This document shows, piece after piece, positions 18,171 through 28,874 of a DNA stretch of 64,000 nt. The position numbers and the translations under genes were made by a program. A model generated the notes under the pieces. The model was not told the DNA's origin. It made no database searches and saw only the letters and a program-made list of their open reading frames with translations. The stretch lies in the NCBI RefSeq assembly GCF_001575205.1, contig NZ_LSRE01000048.1:95302-159301 (forward strand). Direction: 5' to 3'. The first letter of the stretch is position 1. Every line of letters starts with the position of its first letter. The DNA comes from Tsukamurella pseudospumae. Lineage in GTDB: Bacteria; Actinomycetota; Actinomycetes; Mycobacteriales; Mycobacteriaceae.

Positions 18171-18204
18171 GCGGGCGGGCCCCTGACAAGGAGACCACGC
18201 CCGC
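18171..18204 (-). terminator. Hairpin between rpmA and obg
   Basis: Inverted repeat GCGGGCG (18171-18177) with CGCCCGC (18198-18204), followed in the minus-strand transcript by a T-rich stretch (CTTTCGTCTTT). It may be a partial terminator or an RNA-processing site. It would let the ribosomal genes be expressed above obg and proB. Confidence 0.5.
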
Positions 18205-18235
18205 CTTCGAGAAGACTTCGTACTGCTGCCGCGGA

Positions 18236-18499
18236 CTAGGCCTCCGCAGCGACCGGCACGATGTTGACCGTCTTGCGGCCACGCTTGGTGCCGAACTCCA
18301 CGGCGCCCGCCGCGAGGGCGAACAGCGTGTCGTCGCCGCCACGGCCGACGAGCACGCCGGGGTGGAAGTGGGTGCCGCGCTGGCGGACGATGATCTCACC
18401 GGCGCTGACCTTCTGGCCACCGAACCGCTTGACGCCCAGTCGCTGGGCGTTGGAATCACGACCGTTGCGCGAGCTGGACGCGCCCTTCTTGTGTGCCAT
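18236..18499 (-). CDS. rpmA: 50S ribosomal protein L27
   Basis: 87 residues. The start [19 protein letters not shown] and the body [17 protein letters not shown] are near-invariant in L27. The N-terminal tail reaches the peptidyl-transferase centre in the 50S subunit. There is no N-terminal extension of the Firmicutes type, which would need protease processing. It lies 44 bases downstream of rplU in the usual rplU-rpmA-obg order. Confidence 0.98.
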   Translation of the reverse strand: MAHKKGASSSRNGRDSNAQRLGVKRFGGQKVSAGEIIVRQRGTHFHPGVLVGRGGDDTLFALAAGAVEFGTKRGRKTVNIVPVAAEA

Positions 18500-18543
18500 C
18501 TGGCTACTCCTGTACTAAAAGTGTGAGTGGTCTGGTTCGCCGG

Positions 18544-18855
18544 TCAGGCGATCGCGGTCACCTTGACGACCGTCAGCTTCTGCCGGTGGCCCTGACGCTT
18601 GTGGTAGCCGGTCTTGTTCTTGAACTTGTGGATGCGGATCTTCGGTCCCTTGACCTGATCCACGACCTCGGCGGTGACCGAGATCTTCTCCAGCGCGGCG
18701 GCGTCGGTGGTGAGGTTCGCACCGTCGACGACGAGCGCCACGGGCAGCTTGACGCTGCTACCGAGCTCACCGTCGATCTTCTCGACCTTCACCAGGTCGC
18801 CGACGGCGACCTTGTACTGCTTGCCGCCGGTCTTGACGATCGCATACGTGGCCAT
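18544..18855 (-). CDS. rplU: 50S ribosomal protein L21
   Basis: 103 residues, the normal length. The start [20 protein letters not shown] and the C-terminal motif [16 protein letters not shown] are diagnostic. L21 binds 23S rRNA early in 50S assembly. It is the first gene of the rplU-rpmA unit, with about 147 bases between it and the rne stop. That gap probably holds its promoter and leader, but I see no clear structured leader. Confidence 0.98.
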   Translation of the reverse strand: MATYAIVKTGGKQYKVAVGDLVKVEKIDGELGSSVKLPVALVVDGANLTTDAAALEKISVTAEVVDQVKGPKIRIHKFKNKTGYHKRQGHRQKLTVVKVTAIA

Positions 18856-19002
18856 CTTCGGGCTTACCTCTTCTTACACATCTCGTAGTTCAGCGCGCGC
18901 CAGGTGCGCGGCTCGTATCACGCGGGTACTCCGGAACACGCACGCACGAGCGCGCCGCCGGAAAAGCGACCTTCCCAGGTTACGGGAACGCCGACGCCAG
19001 GG

Positions 19003-22000
19003 TCAAACCGGCTGGTCCGCCTTGTCGGCACCGTCACCCTCGACGCCACCCGCCGCCGGTCCCGCGGGCCGGGCAGCGGCACGGCGCCGGGCCCGCTTGC
19101 GCGCGGGCTCCGCCACCGATGCACCGGCCGCATCGCCCGCGGGGGCGGTCGGCGCGTCGGGCACGGGGATCGCGATGTCGACGACGATCGTCTGCGCGGA
19201 CGCCGACGTCGTGGTGGGCGCCTTCCGCGCCACCCGGCGGCGGCGCGGGGCCGACGGTGCCTGCTCCGCCGGCGTCTGCTCGGCCACCGGTGCGGCCTCG
19301 GGCGGTGCGGCAGCAGGCGCGGCCTGCGCCGCCGGAGCCTGCTCGGGCTCGGCGGCAGGTGCCTCGGGCGCCACATCGAGCACCTCGGGTGCCTCGGCCG
19401 CCGCCTCCGTCACCGGCGCGGCCACCTCGTTACCGTCCTCATCGTGGTGCGCCGCCATCGCCCGGAACATCGGATGCTCACCCTTGTGCGCGACGGGCTC
19501 CTTCGCGGGCGCGGGCTGCGCCTCCGGGGCCTGGACGGCACCGTCGGACTTGGAACGCTTGCGCTTCTTGCGGCCCGTGCCCTCGGACCGCTCCCCCGAG
19601 CGGCCGGCCTCCTCGCCGCCGCCCGCCGACTCGACGGGCGCGTCGTGGACGATGATGCCGCGGCCGGCGCACGCCTGGCACGGCGTGGAGAAGGCCTCGA
19701 CGAGGCCCGTGCCGATCCGCTTGCGGGTCATCTGGACCAGGCCCAGCGAGGTGACCTCGGAGACCTGGTGGCGAGTGCGGTCGCGGCCCAGGGCCTCGGT
19801 GAGGCGCCGCAGCACGAGGTCGCGGTTGGACTCGAGGACCATGTCGATGAAGTCGACGACGATCATGCCGCCGATGTCGCGCAGGCGCATCTGCCGCACG
19901 ATCTCCTCGGCCGCCTCGAGGTTGTTGCGGGTGACCGTCTCCTCGAGGTTGCCGCCGGCGCCGGTGAACTTGCCGGTGTTGACGTCCACGACGGTCATCG
20001 CCTCGGTGCGGTCGATGACCAGGGTGCCGCCCGAGGGCAGCCAGACCTTGCGGTCCATGGCCTTCGCGAGCTGCTCGTCGATGCGGTAGGTCGCGAAGAC
20101 GTCCGGCGCGTCAGCGTGGGCCTTCTCGAACTTCTCGACCCGCGGCAGCAGGTCGGGAGCGACATCACCGACGTACTTCGACGTCGTGTCCCAGGCCTTG
20201 CGGCCCTCGATGACGAGCTTGCTGAAGTCCTCGTTGAAGAGGTCGCGGACGACCTTGACCAGCAGGTCCGGCTCCTCGTAGAGCGCCTTGACGCCCTTCT
20301 GCGAGGAAGCGGCCTCGATCTCGGCCCACTGCGCCTGCAGCCGCGCGACATCGCCCGCGAGCTCCTCGGCGCTCACGCCCTCGGACGCGGTGCGGATGAT
20401 CACGCCCGCGTCGGCGGGGACGATCTCCTTGAGGATCTCCTTGAGGCGCTTGCGCTCGGTGTCGGGCAGCTTGCGCGAGATGCCGGCGGAGCCGCCGCCC
20501 GGCACGTACACCAGGAAGCGTCCCGCGAGGGAGATCTGCGTCGTCAGCCGGGCGCCCTTGTGGCCGACCGGGTCCTTGGAGACCTGCACCAGCACCTGAT
20601 CGCCGGGCTTGAGGGCCTGCTCGATCTTGCGGGCGTTGCCGTCGAGACCGGCGGCGTCCCAATTGACCTCGCCGGCGTAGAGCACGCCGTTGCGGCCGCG
20701 GCCGATGTCGACGAACGCGGCCTCCATCGAGGGCAGCACGTTCTGCACGCGGCCCAAGTAGATGTTGCCGACCATCGACGCCGAGCTCGACGAGGTGACG
20801 AAGTGCTCCACCAGCACGCCGTCCTCGAGGACCGCGACCTGGGTGTAGTCGGCGGGGTGCGGCACGGTGTGGCCGTCCTGGCCCTGCGACGGCCCCACGC
20901 CGGTGCGCTCGCGCACCACCATCACGCGGTCGACGGCCTCGCGGCGGGCGAGGAACTCCGACTCGGTGAGGATCGGCGGGCGGCGGCGTACGGTGTCGCG
21001 GCCGTCGCGGCGGCGCTGGCGCTTGGCCTCCAGGCGGGTCGAGCCGCTGATGCCGCGCACCTCGTCGCGGCGGGCGCGCTGACGCGATTCCCGCGGCTCG
21101 CGCTCGTGGACGACGGTGTTGGGCGGGTCGTCGGACGAGGCCGCCTCGGCGCCGTCCTCCCCCGCGCCCGTGCGGCGCCGGCGACGGCGCCGGCGGCGAC
21201 GCGAGCCACCGTCGGTCACGTCCTCGACGTCATCGCCCTCGGCGTCGTCCGACGATGCCTCGTCGGTCTTCTCCTCGGCGGCGGCCGCGCCGTCCGCCTC
21301 GGGCTGCTGCTCGTCAGTGCTCGCGTCCTGCGCGGGCGCACCGTCGATCTGCTCGGCCTGGTCCTGGCCGTCCTGCTCGTCGGCGTTCTCGCCGCGACCG
21401 CGACCGCGGCCACGACGGCCCCGGCGGCGGCGACGATTGCCGGCGCCCTCGTCATCCGCGGAATCGTCGGACGACGATGCCGACTCCGCCGGCTCGGCGG
21501 CGGCCTCGGCGACCGGCTCGGTGTCCTGCTCGGTCGCGGGAGCGTCGACGGCCGGGGCCTCGGGCTCCTGGGCGTCCTCGACGACGTCCTTCTTCTTCGG
21601 CGCGCGCGCCTTCCGCGGCGCGGGCTCGACCTGCTCGGGCTGCAGGAACAGCGGCACCGTGGTGTCGATGGTCGACGGGGCCACCTCGGCGATGGGCTCG
21701 ATGACTGCGGCCTCGGAGAAGAGGGACGGGGTCTCCTCGACGGGCTCGGCGGGTGCCGCGGTGGCGGGTGTGGCGGGTTCGACCGCGACCTGCTGGTCAG
21801 CGACTTCGGGTGCTCCGCCCGCGAGCTCGGCGATGCGATCGCGGACGCGCTCGGCGGCGCTGCGGTCGATGCTCGAGTGCGCACTGCGCGCGACGAATCC
21901 GAGATCACCGAGGTGCGCGAGCACCTCCTTGCTCGTGAGCCCGAGCAGACGCGCCAGCGCGTGGACGCGCAGCTTCTGCGGGAACTCCTCCCGAGCTTCG

Positions 22001-22035
22001 TTGTTCTGTTCTTCCGGCGACGTGTTGTCGGCCAC
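19003..22035 (-). CDS. rne: Ribonuclease E/G family endoribonuclease
   Basis: 1010 residues from the GTG preceded by AGGAGA; longer upstream readings are Arg-rich and non-homologous. An N-terminal helix-rich segment (about 20-70), VHALARLLGLTSKEVLAHLG, resembles the IF2 N-terminal domain. A disordered region rich in Ala, Glu and Pro contains two Arg blocks and runs to about residue 330. The S1-containing catalytic half follows. It has VVDFIDM as the metal-binding acidic segment and STPCQACAGRG as the zinc link. An Ala/Pro-rich tail completes it. RNase E starts mRNA decay and rRNA processing; the tails probably bind partner proteins and RNA, as in mycobacteria. Confidence 0.95.
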   Translation of the reverse strand: MADNTSPEEQNNEAREEFPQKLRVHALARLLGLTSKEVLAHLGDLGFVARSAHSSIDRSAAERVRDRIAELAGGAPEVADQQVAVEPATPATAAPAEPVEETPSLFSEAAVIEPIAEVAPSTIDTTVPLFLQPEQVEPAPRKARAPKKKDVVEDAQEPEAPAVDAPATEQDTEPVAEAAAEPAESASSSDDSADDEGAGNRRRRRGRRGRGRGRGENADEQDGQDQAEQIDGAPAQDASTDEQQPEADGAAAAEEKTDEASSDDAEGDDVEDVTDGGSRRRRRRRRRRTGAGEDGAEAASSDDPPNTVVHEREPRESRQRARRDEVRGISGSTRLEAKRQRRRDGRDTVRRRPPILTESEFLARREAVDRVMVVRERTGVGPSQGQDGHTVPHPADYTQVAVLEDGVLVEHFVTSSSSASMVGNIYLGRVQNVLPSMEAAFVDIGRGRNGVLYAGEVNWDAAGLDGNARKIEQALKPGDQVLVQVSKDPVGHKGARLTTQISLAGRFLVYVPGGGSAGISRKLPDTERKRLKEILKEIVPADAGVIIRTASEGVSAEELAGDVARLQAQWAEIEAASSQKGVKALYEEPDLLVKVVRDLFNEDFSKLVIEGRKAWDTTSKYVGDVAPDLLPRVEKFEKAHADAPDVFATYRIDEQLAKAMDRKVWLPSGGTLVIDRTEAMTVVDVNTGKFTGAGGNLEETVTRNNLEAAEEIVRQMRLRDIGGMIVVDFIDMVLESNRDLVLRRLTEALGRDRTRHQVSEVTSLGLVQMTRKRIGTGLVEAFSTPCQACAGRGIIVHDAPVESAGGGEEAGRSGERSEGTGRKKRKRSKSDGAVQAPEAQPAPAKEPVAHKGEHPMFRAMAAHHDEDGNEVAAPVTEAAAEAPEVLDVAPEAPAAEPEQAPAAQAAPAAAPPEAAPVAEQTPAEQAPSAPRRRRVARKAPTTTSASAQTIVVDIAIPVPDAPTAPAGDAAGASVAEPARKRARRRAAARPAGPAAGGVEGDGADKADQPV

Positions 22036-22279
22036 TGAATCTCCTACCGACCCCCGGGCGCGATCACTACTCGGTCGCGGCCACGCGGGGGCGTGTCGTG
22101 TGGTGGGGCTCCAGGTGACCTGAAGCCTCACGTTTGTCAAGGTCTGCACGTGTCTCGTGCGTGGCGCACGCTTGCTCGGTGTTCGCCGAGCTGCCGGGCC
22201 GGTCGGTGCTGCGCGGTTGCGCGCGCCGACGTGCGTCCGACTCATCATCCCACACGTCACAGCCGCGGCGGAAAAGTAT
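22036..22279 (-). promoter_or_regulatory. Leader/promoter region of rne
   Basis: About 240 non-coding bases between the ndk terminator and the rne start. They presumably hold the rne promoter and a long 5' leader; in several bacteria RNase E controls its own mRNA through such a leader. I see the ribosome-binding site next to the GTG but no convincing -10/-35 pair. Confidence 0.4.
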
Positions 22280-22316
22280 CGGGCCCGCGCTGCGCGGTTC
22301 GCGCGGCGCGGGCCCG
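22280..22316 (-). terminator. Hairpin terminator of ndk
   Basis: Perfect 11-bp inverted repeat (22280-22290 with 22306-22316) with a 15-base loop, 22 bases after the ndk stop. The minus-strand transcript continues into GATACTTTTCC, a short T-rich run. This ends the valS-folC-DUF4233-ndk unit before rne. Confidence 0.72.
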
Positions 22317-22337
22317 GGGGACGTGGGTCGACGCAGG

Positions 22338-22751
22338 TCAGGCGAGACCGGGGAACCAGAGGGCGATCTCGCGCGCAGCGGACTCGGGCGAGTCGGAACC
22401 GTGCACGAGGTTCTCCTGGGTCTCCAGGCCGAGGTCACCGCGGATGGTGCCCGGCACGGCCTTCTCCACGGGGTCGGTGCCGCCGGCGAGCTGACGGAAC
22501 GCCGCGATCGCGCGGGGGCCCTCCAGCACCGCGGCCACGACGGGCCCGGAGGTGATGAATTCGAGCAGGGAGTCGAAGAAGGGCTTCTCCTTGTGTTCGG
22601 CGTAGTGGCCCTCGGCCACCTCGATGGAGACGTGCTTGAGCTCGAGGGCCGCGATGGTCAGGCCCTTCCGCTCGATGCGCGCCAGGATCTCCCCGGACAG
22701 GCCGCGCCGCACGCCGTCGGGCTTGATGAGAATCAGAGTCCGCTCAGTCAC
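22338..22751 (-). CDS. ndk: Nucleoside diphosphate kinase
   Basis: 137 residues from the GTG giving (M)[12 protein letters not shown], which matches the M. tuberculosis start; another GTG lies six bases upstream. The phosphoryl-accepting His is in NLVHGSDS. Substrate-site residues KPDGVRRG and the [11 protein letters not shown] helix are also present. Ndk balances NTP pools by moving the gamma phosphate between nucleotides. It follows the DUF4233 gene by about 60 bases, in the order known from mycobacteria. Confidence 0.97.
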   Translation of the reverse strand: MTERTLILIKPDGVRRGLSGEILARIERKGLTIAALELKHVSIEVAEGHYAEHKEKPFFDSLLEFITSGPVVAAVLEGPRAIAAFRQLAGGTDPVEKAVPGTIRGDLGLETQENLVHGSDSPESAAREIALWFPGLA

Positions 22752-22814
22752 GGGCACAGACTAACGGGACGGTGCGGTCACCGTCGACGACGGTCCCCCG
22801 GACGGTGCGCCGGC

Positions 22815-23213
22815 TCAGTCCGCGATCGGCTCCTGGCCCTGCAGCCGCCCCTCGGCCATCCGCTTCTTCACGTCCCGCTCGATGTAGACGATGTACGCCC
22901 AGACCAGGGCGAACACGACGCCCACGGCGCCGATCCCCCAGTGCACCGCGAAGCCGGCGATCACGGCGACCTGCAGCGCGCAGATCGCGGGGATGGCCCA
23001 CGGCTTCTTCACGACCATGCAGCCGGCGAAGCAGGCCGCGGCCAGGATCAGGACGTACGCGACCTTCAGGCCCGACAGCCCCGGGGACAGCCGGATCACC
23101 ACCGGCAGGGCCAACAGGATCACGATCATCTCGAGGATCAGCGTGCCGGACAGGATGCCGCGGAAGCTCTTCCACGGGTCCTTGGTGGGCGGCGTGAACC
23201 GCTGGGTACTCAC
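22815..23213 (-). CDS. DUF4233 membrane protein
   Basis: 132 residues with four hydrophobic helices and a charged C-terminal tail. It matches the DUF4233 proteins that mycolic actinobacteria keep between folC and ndk (Rv2446c position). Its ATG overlaps the folC stop in ATGA, so translation is coupled. The function is unknown. Constant linkage to folC and valS suggests a house-keeping membrane role, but this is only contextual. Confidence 0.88.
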   Translation of the reverse strand: MSTQRFTPPTKDPWKSFRGILSGTLILEMIVILLALPVVIRLSPGLSGLKVAYVLILAAACFAGCMVVKKPWAIPAICALQVAVIAGFAVHWGIGAVGVVFALVWAYIVYIERDVKKRMAEGRLQGQEPIAD

Positions 23214-24637
23214 TGGGGTTCCTTTCCGAACAGCGAACGCGCGGCTCCCGCGGTCACCACCGAGCCGGTGATGAGCACGCCGACGCCCGACGCCGGTGCG
23301 CCGGTGTCGAAGCCGTCGTCCGACTCGTCGTCGGCGAGCGCGATCGCGGTCTCGACCGCATCGATCATCGTGGGTGAGGTGACGACGCGGTCCTCGCCGA
23401 AGATCTCCTCGGCGATCGCGGCGAGCCGCTCGACCTCGAGCGCCCGCGGCGAGCCGTTGTGCGTGACCACCACGGTGTCGAGCACGGGCTCCAGGGCGGT
23501 CAGCACGCCGATCGCGTCCTTGTCGGCGAGCACGGAGACCACGCCGATCAGCGTGTGGAAACCGAACTCGGTCTCGATGGTGCGCGCCAGCGCCTGCGCG
23601 CCGTGCGGGTTGTGCGCGGCGTCGATGAGCACCGTCGGGGCGGTACGGACGCGTTCGAGCCTGCCCGGCGACGCGGCCTTCGCGAAGCCCTCCCGCACCG
23701 TGTCGAGGTCGAGCTGCTGGTCTGCGCCCGCGCCGAAGAAGGCCTCTACCGCGGCGAGCGCGACCACGGCGTTGTTCGCCTGGTGCTCGCCGTGCAGGGG
23801 CAGGAAGATCTCGTCGTAGACGCCTCCCAGGCCCTGCAGGGTCAGCTGCTGCCCGCCGACGGCGACGCGCCGCTCGACGACCATGAACTCGGAGCCCTCA
23901 CGCGCGACGGCCGCATCGGCCTCGACGGCCTTCCGGAGCAGCACGTCCATGGCGGCCGGCTCCTGCTTGCCCACGACCACGACGGTGTCCTTGGGGATCA
24001 GCCGCTCGGGCGCGCGCTTGATGATCCCCGCCTTCTCCCCCGCGATCGACGGGATGTCCGGGCCCAGGATCTCGACGTGGTCGAGGCCGATCGGCGTGAT
24101 CACGGCGACCTCGGCCGTCACGACGTTCGTGGCGTCCCAGGTGCCGCCGAGCCCGACCTCCACCACCGCCACGTCGACGGGGGCCTCGGCGAACGCCGCG
24201 AAGGCCATCGCGGTGAGCACTTCGAACTTGCTCATCCGCGGACCGTCGGCGGCCTCGGACTGCGCGTCGACGAGCTCGATGAAGGGCTCGAGCTCGCGGT
24301 AGGTCTCCACGTACTGACGTGCTGTGAGCGGCGCACCGTCGACCGCGATGCGCTCGGTGGCGAGCTGCAGGTGAGGACTGGTGATCCGGCCCGTCCGGCG
24401 CGAGAAAGCGAGCAGCAGCGAGTCGATCATGCGCGCCGTCGACGACTTGCCGTTCGTTCCTGCGATCTGGATCGACGGGTACGCGTCCTGCGGCGAGCCG
24501 AGGAGCTGCATGAGCGCGGAGATCCGCGCCAGGGACGGCTCGATCTTGGTCTCGGGCCAGCGCTGATCGAGTTCCGCCTCGACGCGGGCGAGCTCGGCCA
24601 GGTCGTCGGGGTCGGCGGCGAAGGCGGGGACCGTCAC
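23210..24637 (-). CDS. folC: Bifunctional folylpolyglutamate synthase / dihydrofolate synthase
   Basis: 475 residues from a GTG overlapping the valS stop by 4 bases. The Mur-ligase fold is shown by the P-loop [13 protein letters not shown], the segment [14 protein letters not shown] with its metal-binding Glu, and DAAHNPHG in the C-terminal domain. FolC joins glutamate to dihydropteroate and lengthens the polyglutamate tail of folates. ATP-dependent ligation occurs in the cytoplasm. It is translationally coupled at both ends. Confidence 0.96.
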   Translation of the reverse strand: MTVPAFAADPDDLAELARVEAELDQRWPETKIEPSLARISALMQLLGSPQDAYPSIQIAGTNGKSSTARMIDSLLLAFSRRTGRITSPHLQLATERIAVDGAPLTARQYVETYRELEPFIELVDAQSEAADGPRMSKFEVLTAMAFAAFAEAPVDVAVVEVGLGGTWDATNVVTAEVAVITPIGLDHVEILGPDIPSIAGEKAGIIKRAPERLIPKDTVVVVGKQEPAAMDVLLRKAVEADAAVAREGSEFMVVERRVAVGGQQLTLQGLGGVYDEIFLPLHGEHQANNAVVALAAVEAFFGAGADQQLDLDTVREGFAKAASPGRLERVRTAPTVLIDAAHNPHGAQALARTIETEFGFHTLIGVVSVLADKDAIGVLTALEPVLDTVVVTHNGSPRALEVERLAAIAEEIFGEDRVVTSPTMIDAVETAIALADDESDDGFDTGAPASGVGVLITGSVVTAGAARSLFGKEPQ

Positions 24638-27336
24638 GCGGCGCCCCCGCCGAGCTGCGCGATCCGCGCCGTCAGCCGCTCGACCTCCTCCTGCGCGACG
24701 CTCTGCCGCCCCCGGATCTTGTCGACGACGGCGTCGGGCGCCTTCGCCAGGAAGGCCTCGTTGCCGAGCTTGGCCGTGGTCCCGTCGAGCTCCTTCTGCG
24801 CGGCCTTGAGGTCCTTCTCCAGGCGCGCCCGCTCGGCCCCCAGGTCGACGGTGCCGGACGTGTCCAGTTCGACGGTGACCGTGCCCCCGGCCAGCCGGAC
24901 CTCGAGCGACGCCGTGGCGGCGAAGCCCTCCTCCGGCGGAGTCAGGCGGCACAGGTTCGCGGCCGCGGCCGCGAGCGAGGTCAGGCCCGCCCCGTCGAGG
25001 CCGGTGAGCCGCGCGGCGACCCGCTGGCCCGGCTTGAGCAGCTGGTCGCTGCGGAACCGGCGGATCTCGGTGACGAGACGCTGCAGGTCCGCGAAGCTGC
25101 GGGCGGATTCGACACCGTCGGCGGGGATCTCGGCGGGCGCCCAGTCGCGGGACGGCCAGTCGGCGATCACCAGGGAGGTACCGCCGGTGAGGGCCTTCCA
25201 CAGCACCTCCGTGACGAAGGGCATCGTCGGGTGCAGCATCCGCAGCACGACATCGAGGGCCTTGCCGAGCACCAGGCGGGTGTTCTCGCCGAGCGCCGCG
25301 TCGCCGTGATCGTTCGCGGCGTGCAGCTGCAGTTTGGCGACCTCCAGGTACCAGTCGCACAGCTCGTCCCACGCGAAGTGGTACAGCGCCTCGCACGCCT
25401 TGCCCAGCTCGTTCGCGTCGAAGGCGGCGTCGGCCTCGGCCTGCACCGCCGCGAGGCGGTCCAGGATCCAGCGGTCGGCGTCGGTGAGCTGATCGCGGGC
25501 CGGGAGCTCACCGACGTGCGCGTCGTTCATCAGCGCCAGTTTGGTGGCGTTGAACAGCTTGGTGGCGAACTTCCTCGACGATGCCGCGGCGTCGGCGCCC
25601 ACGTTGAGGTCGGCGCCGGGGATGGTGCCGCGGGCCAGGGTGAAGCGCAGCGCGTCGGCGCCGTACTCCTCGACCCAGTCCAGCGGATCGATGCCGTTGC
25701 CCTTCGACTTGGACATCTTCTTACCGAACTCGTCGCGCACGAGGCCGTGCAGCAGCACCTCGTGGAAGGGCACCTTGCCGGGCGCGTTCGGCTCCTCGCC
25801 GATGAAGGTGCCGAACATCATCATCCGGGCGACCCAGAAGAAGATGATGTCGTAGCCGGTGATCAGCGTCGACGTGGGATAGAACTTCGCCAGGTCGGCC
25901 GTGGAGTCCGGCCAGCCCATCGTGGAGAACGGGAACAGGCCCGAGCTGAACCAGGTGTCCAGCACGTCGGGGTCCTGCTCGTAGCCCGCGGGCGGTGTGT
26001 CGTCGGGGCCGCAGCACACCACGTCCCGCACGCCGTCCGCGTCGGCCGGGCCGTACCAGACGGGGATGCGGTGGCCCCACCACAGCTGGCGGGAGATGTT
26101 CCAGTCGTGCATCTCGTCGACCCAGTCGAAGAACCGCGGCGCCAGCGACTCGGGGACGATCGTGGTGTCGCCGCTGCGGACCGCGTCACCAGCAGCCTTC
26201 GAGAGCCGATCCACCTTGACCCACCACTGCATCGACAGCCGCGGCTCGATCGGCTCGCCGGAGCGCTCGCTGTGGCCGACGCTGTGCCGGTACGGGCGGA
26301 TCTCCTTGACGATGCGGCCCTGCTCGGCCAGCGCCTCACGGATCGCCTTGCGGGCGGCGAACCGGTCCATGCCGTCGAACGGCGTTCCGGTGCCGACGAT
26401 GTGGGCGGTCTCGTCCATGATCGTGGGCATCGGCAGGCCGTGCCGCTGGCCGAGGGCGAAGTCGTTGGGGTCGTGCGCGGGGGTGATCTTCACCGCGCCG
26501 GAACCGAACTCGGGGTCGACGTAGTCGTCGGCCACGACGGGGATGCCGCGGTCGAGAAAGGGGTGCGCGAGCGTCGTCCCGACCAGCGCGCGGTAGCGCT
26601 CGTCGTCCGGGTGCACGGCGATCGCCGTGTCGCCCAGCATCGTCTCGAGGCGAGTGGTGGCGCAGACGATGTGCGGCTCACCGTCGTTCATGGACCCGTA
26701 CCGGAAGGAGACGAGCTCCCCGTCGACCTCCTTGTGGTCGACCTCGAGGTCGGAGATGCCGGTCTGCAGCACCGGGGACCAGTTGACGAGTCGCTCGGCG
26801 CGGTAGATCAGACCGGCGTCGAAGAGCTGCTTGAAGATGGTCTGGACGGCGCGCGAGAGGCCCTCGTCCATGGTGAACCGCTCGCGGGACCAATCGATGC
26901 CCACGCCGATTCGACGCATCTGGCCGGTGATGTTGCCGTGGCTGGCCTCCTTGAAGGCCCAGGCGCGCTCGAGGAACTTCTCGCGGCCGATCTCGCGGCG
27001 GCTGGTCCCTTCCGCGGCGAGCTGCTTCTCGACGAGGGACTGCGTGGCGATGCCGGCGTGGTCGGTGCCGGGCAGCCACAGCACCTCGTAGCCCTGCATC
27101 CGCTTACGGCGGCACAGCGCGTCGGTGATGGTCTGGTCCAGGGCGTGGCCCAGGTGCAGGCTGCCGGTCACGTTCGGCGGCGGCAGGACCACGGAGAACG
27201 CGGGCTTGGGCGAGGTGTTGTCGGCGGTGAAGTAGCCCGCGCCCACCCAGCCGGCGTAGATGTCCGCCTCTACCGCACCGGGCTCCCAGGCGGCGGGGAG
27301 TCGGTCGAGAGCGGAGTCGCGCGGCGCAGTAGTCAC
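24634..27336 (-). CDS. valS: Valyl-tRNA synthetase
   Basis: 900 residues, the usual size. Class I signatures are [18 protein letters not shown] (the HIGH-type site) and KKMSKSKGN. The editing domain lies between them, and an anticodon-binding domain is followed by a C-terminal coiled-coil arm (about 830-895) rich in Glu, Lys and Ala. It attaches valine to tRNA-Val and edits threonine. It heads the valS-folC-DUF4233-ndk unit. No T-box leader is visible in the short upstream gap. Confidence 0.98.
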   Translation of the reverse strand: MTTAPRDSALDRLPAAWEPGAVEADIYAGWVGAGYFTADNTSPKPAFSVVLPPPNVTGSLHLGHALDQTITDALCRRKRMQGYEVLWLPGTDHAGIATQSLVEKQLAAEGTSRREIGREKFLERAWAFKEASHGNITGQMRRIGVGIDWSRERFTMDEGLSRAVQTIFKQLFDAGLIYRAERLVNWSPVLQTGISDLEVDHKEVDGELVSFRYGSMNDGEPHIVCATTRLETMLGDTAIAVHPDDERYRALVGTTLAHPFLDRGIPVVADDYVDPEFGSGAVKITPAHDPNDFALGQRHGLPMPTIMDETAHIVGTGTPFDGMDRFAARKAIREALAEQGRIVKEIRPYRHSVGHSERSGEPIEPRLSMQWWVKVDRLSKAAGDAVRSGDTTIVPESLAPRFFDWVDEMHDWNISRQLWWGHRIPVWYGPADADGVRDVVCCGPDDTPPAGYEQDPDVLDTWFSSGLFPFSTMGWPDSTADLAKFYPTSTLITGYDIIFFWVARMMMFGTFIGEEPNAPGKVPFHEVLLHGLVRDEFGKKMSKSKGNGIDPLDWVEEYGADALRFTLARGTIPGADLNVGADAAASSRKFATKLFNATKLALMNDAHVGELPARDQLTDADRWILDRLAAVQAEADAAFDANELGKACEALYHFAWDELCDWYLEVAKLQLHAANDHGDAALGENTRLVLGKALDVVLRMLHPTMPFVTEVLWKALTGGTSLVIADWPSRDWAPAEIPADGVESARSFADLQRLVTEIRRFRSDQLLKPGQRVAARLTGLDGAGLTSLAAAAANLCRLTPPEEGFAATASLEVRLAGGTVTVELDTSGTVDLGAERARLEKDLKAAQKELDGTTAKLGNEAFLAKAPDAVVDKIRGRQSVAQEEVERLTARIAQLGGGAA

Positions 27337-27388
27337 CCCACGATTCTAGTCAGCGCATGCGAGGGTGTTCCGCCGGGCGGGGCTGTGC

Positions 27389-28810
27389 TCACGCCACGTC
27401 GTTCGACGACGCCGCCCACGTGTTGCACCGCGCCAGTCGATTCGTCTGGTAGCCGGTGTTCCACCAGCCCTGAGCGTGGGCGCTGGTCCCGTGGTCGCGG
27501 TCGGAGCCGGGCTGGTCGCCCCGCTCCTGGTCCTCGAACGCCGTCCGGTAGTCGCGGCTGGTGAACTGACCACCGGTGTCACTCACCGACTTCACCAGCA
27601 TCCCGCTGAAGCACTGCGCCTGCAGCTCGGTGCGGCGCGAGACCTCGAGCCCGCGGTCCGAGGTGCGGCCGTACTGCCGTTCCAGCCGCACCTCGGCGGC
27701 GAGGATGCCCGTCACCCGCTGCACGTGGTGCCCGTACTCGTGCGCGAAGACGGACAGGTAGATCACCGGCTGGTTCCCGTAGCGGTCCACCTCCAACCCA
27801 CTCGGCGGCATGTAGAGGGTCTCGTTCGAGGGGCAGTAGAACGCCGCCACGTTCTCCGTCGCCAGATCGGTCGTGCCGCACGGCGAGGAGAGCTTCGTAC
27901 CGGACGGCACGAGCACGGTGGGCTTGCGGTAACTCAGTCCGGCGCCCTCGGTCGCCGACTGCCAGGCCCGGTCCAGGCACGGCGCGACGCTGTCGAAGAA
28001 GCGCTTGCCCGCAGCGCTGTCGGAGGGCCAGCCCGTCGCGGTGCACGGCTGGGTCGGCAGCCCGGCGTTCGCATTCGCGAACAGCGGATTGCCCTGGAGC
28101 GCAGCCGTTCCCGTGGGGGTCGAGCCGGCCGACACGGACGAGCCGGTGGTCCCGCGCTGCGAGGTCGTGCGCGTGGCGGCGGCCGGGGTCGTCGAGGTGG
28201 CCTCCGACGTGGTGACGGGGCCGCCCGGCGCCCCCGTGGGCGACGCACCCGTGTCCACCGTCGACCTGCCCGCCAGCGCGAGCACCGCGACGCCCAGCAG
28301 CAGAGCGATCAGCACCACGATCGCGACGACCAGCACGGCGACCCACGGTCCGCCGCCGGAGCGCACGGGCGGGACCGGCGCCCACGCCGGCGCCCCGTAG
28401 CCGACGGGGCGCCCGTACCCGACGGGTGCCCCGTTGCCGGCGGGCCCGCGGTACGGGGCGGGCATCGACCACTGGGCGGGAGGCACGACGCGGGGCGGCG
28501 CCGCGGGGACCGGTCGCTGCGGGACGGGCCGATACGCGGGCTGCGCGACCTGCGGCCGAGGGACTCCGGGGCGCGCGGCTCCGGGGCCGTAACTCGGGGC
28601 GTAGGGACGGACCGGGCCGGCCGGGCGGGGCGGCACCGTCGGCCTGCGGACGCCGGCGGAGATGCGGTACTGACCCGAGAGACCGTGCGCGGGTGCGGGA
28701 CGTGGGGCCTGCGCGGGCGGCGGGACGGGGACCCGGCGCGGCGGCGGAGGCCCAGCGGGCGTGCCCGGGCGCGGGTAGCCGCGGCCCCGCGGATCGTACG
28801 GATTCCCCAC
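27389..28810 (-). CDS. Membrane-anchored neutral zinc metallopeptidase (YpfJ family)
   Basis: 473 residues from the GTG that follows GGAGAGG at good spacing; an ATG 48 bases upstream is in frame but poorly placed. The first 140 residues are Pro/Gly/Arg-rich, then one membrane helix (about 155-180), a Thr/Ser-rich spacer and the metallopeptidase domain. The zinc motif HEYGHH (HExxH) is in VFAHEYGHHVQ. The family is widely annotated as neutral zinc metallopeptidase, but its substrates are not known. The proline-rich N-terminus is cytoplasmic and the catalytic domain is outside. It is divergent from the DUF2207 gene. Confidence 0.85.
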   Translation of the reverse strand: MGNPYDPRGRGYPRPGTPAGPPPPRRVPVPPPAQAPRPAPAHGLSGQYRISAGVRRPTVPPRPAGPVRPYAPSYGPGAARPGVPRPQVAQPAYRPVPQRPVPAAPPRVVPPAQWSMPAPYRGPAGNGAPVGYGRPVGYGAPAWAPVPPVRSGGGPWVAVLVVAIVVLIALLLGVAVLALAGRSTVDTGASPTGAPGGPVTTSEATSTTPAAATRTTSQRGTTGSSVSAGSTPTGTAALQGNPLFANANAGLPTQPCTATGWPSDSAAGKRFFDSVAPCLDRAWQSATEGAGLSYRKPTVLVPSGTKLSSPCGTTDLATENVAAFYCPSNETLYMPPSGLEVDRYGNQPVIYLSVFAHEYGHHVQRVTGILAAEVRLERQYGRTSDRGLEVSRRTELQAQCFSGMLVKSVSDTGGQFTSRDYRTAFEDQERGDQPGSDRDHGTSAHAQGWWNTGYQTNRLARCNTWAASSNDVA

Positions 28811-28874
28811 GTCTGCGCCCCTCTCCACCCCTGGACGTCCGTTATCGTACCTAGCCATGTGGGAGGACAGAGGG

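Noticed and set aside
18904..22038. A 1044-codon plus-strand frame opposite rne
   Set aside because: It mirrors the coding strand of RNase E. Long antisense frames arise from high GC at third positions, and its translation has no family character.
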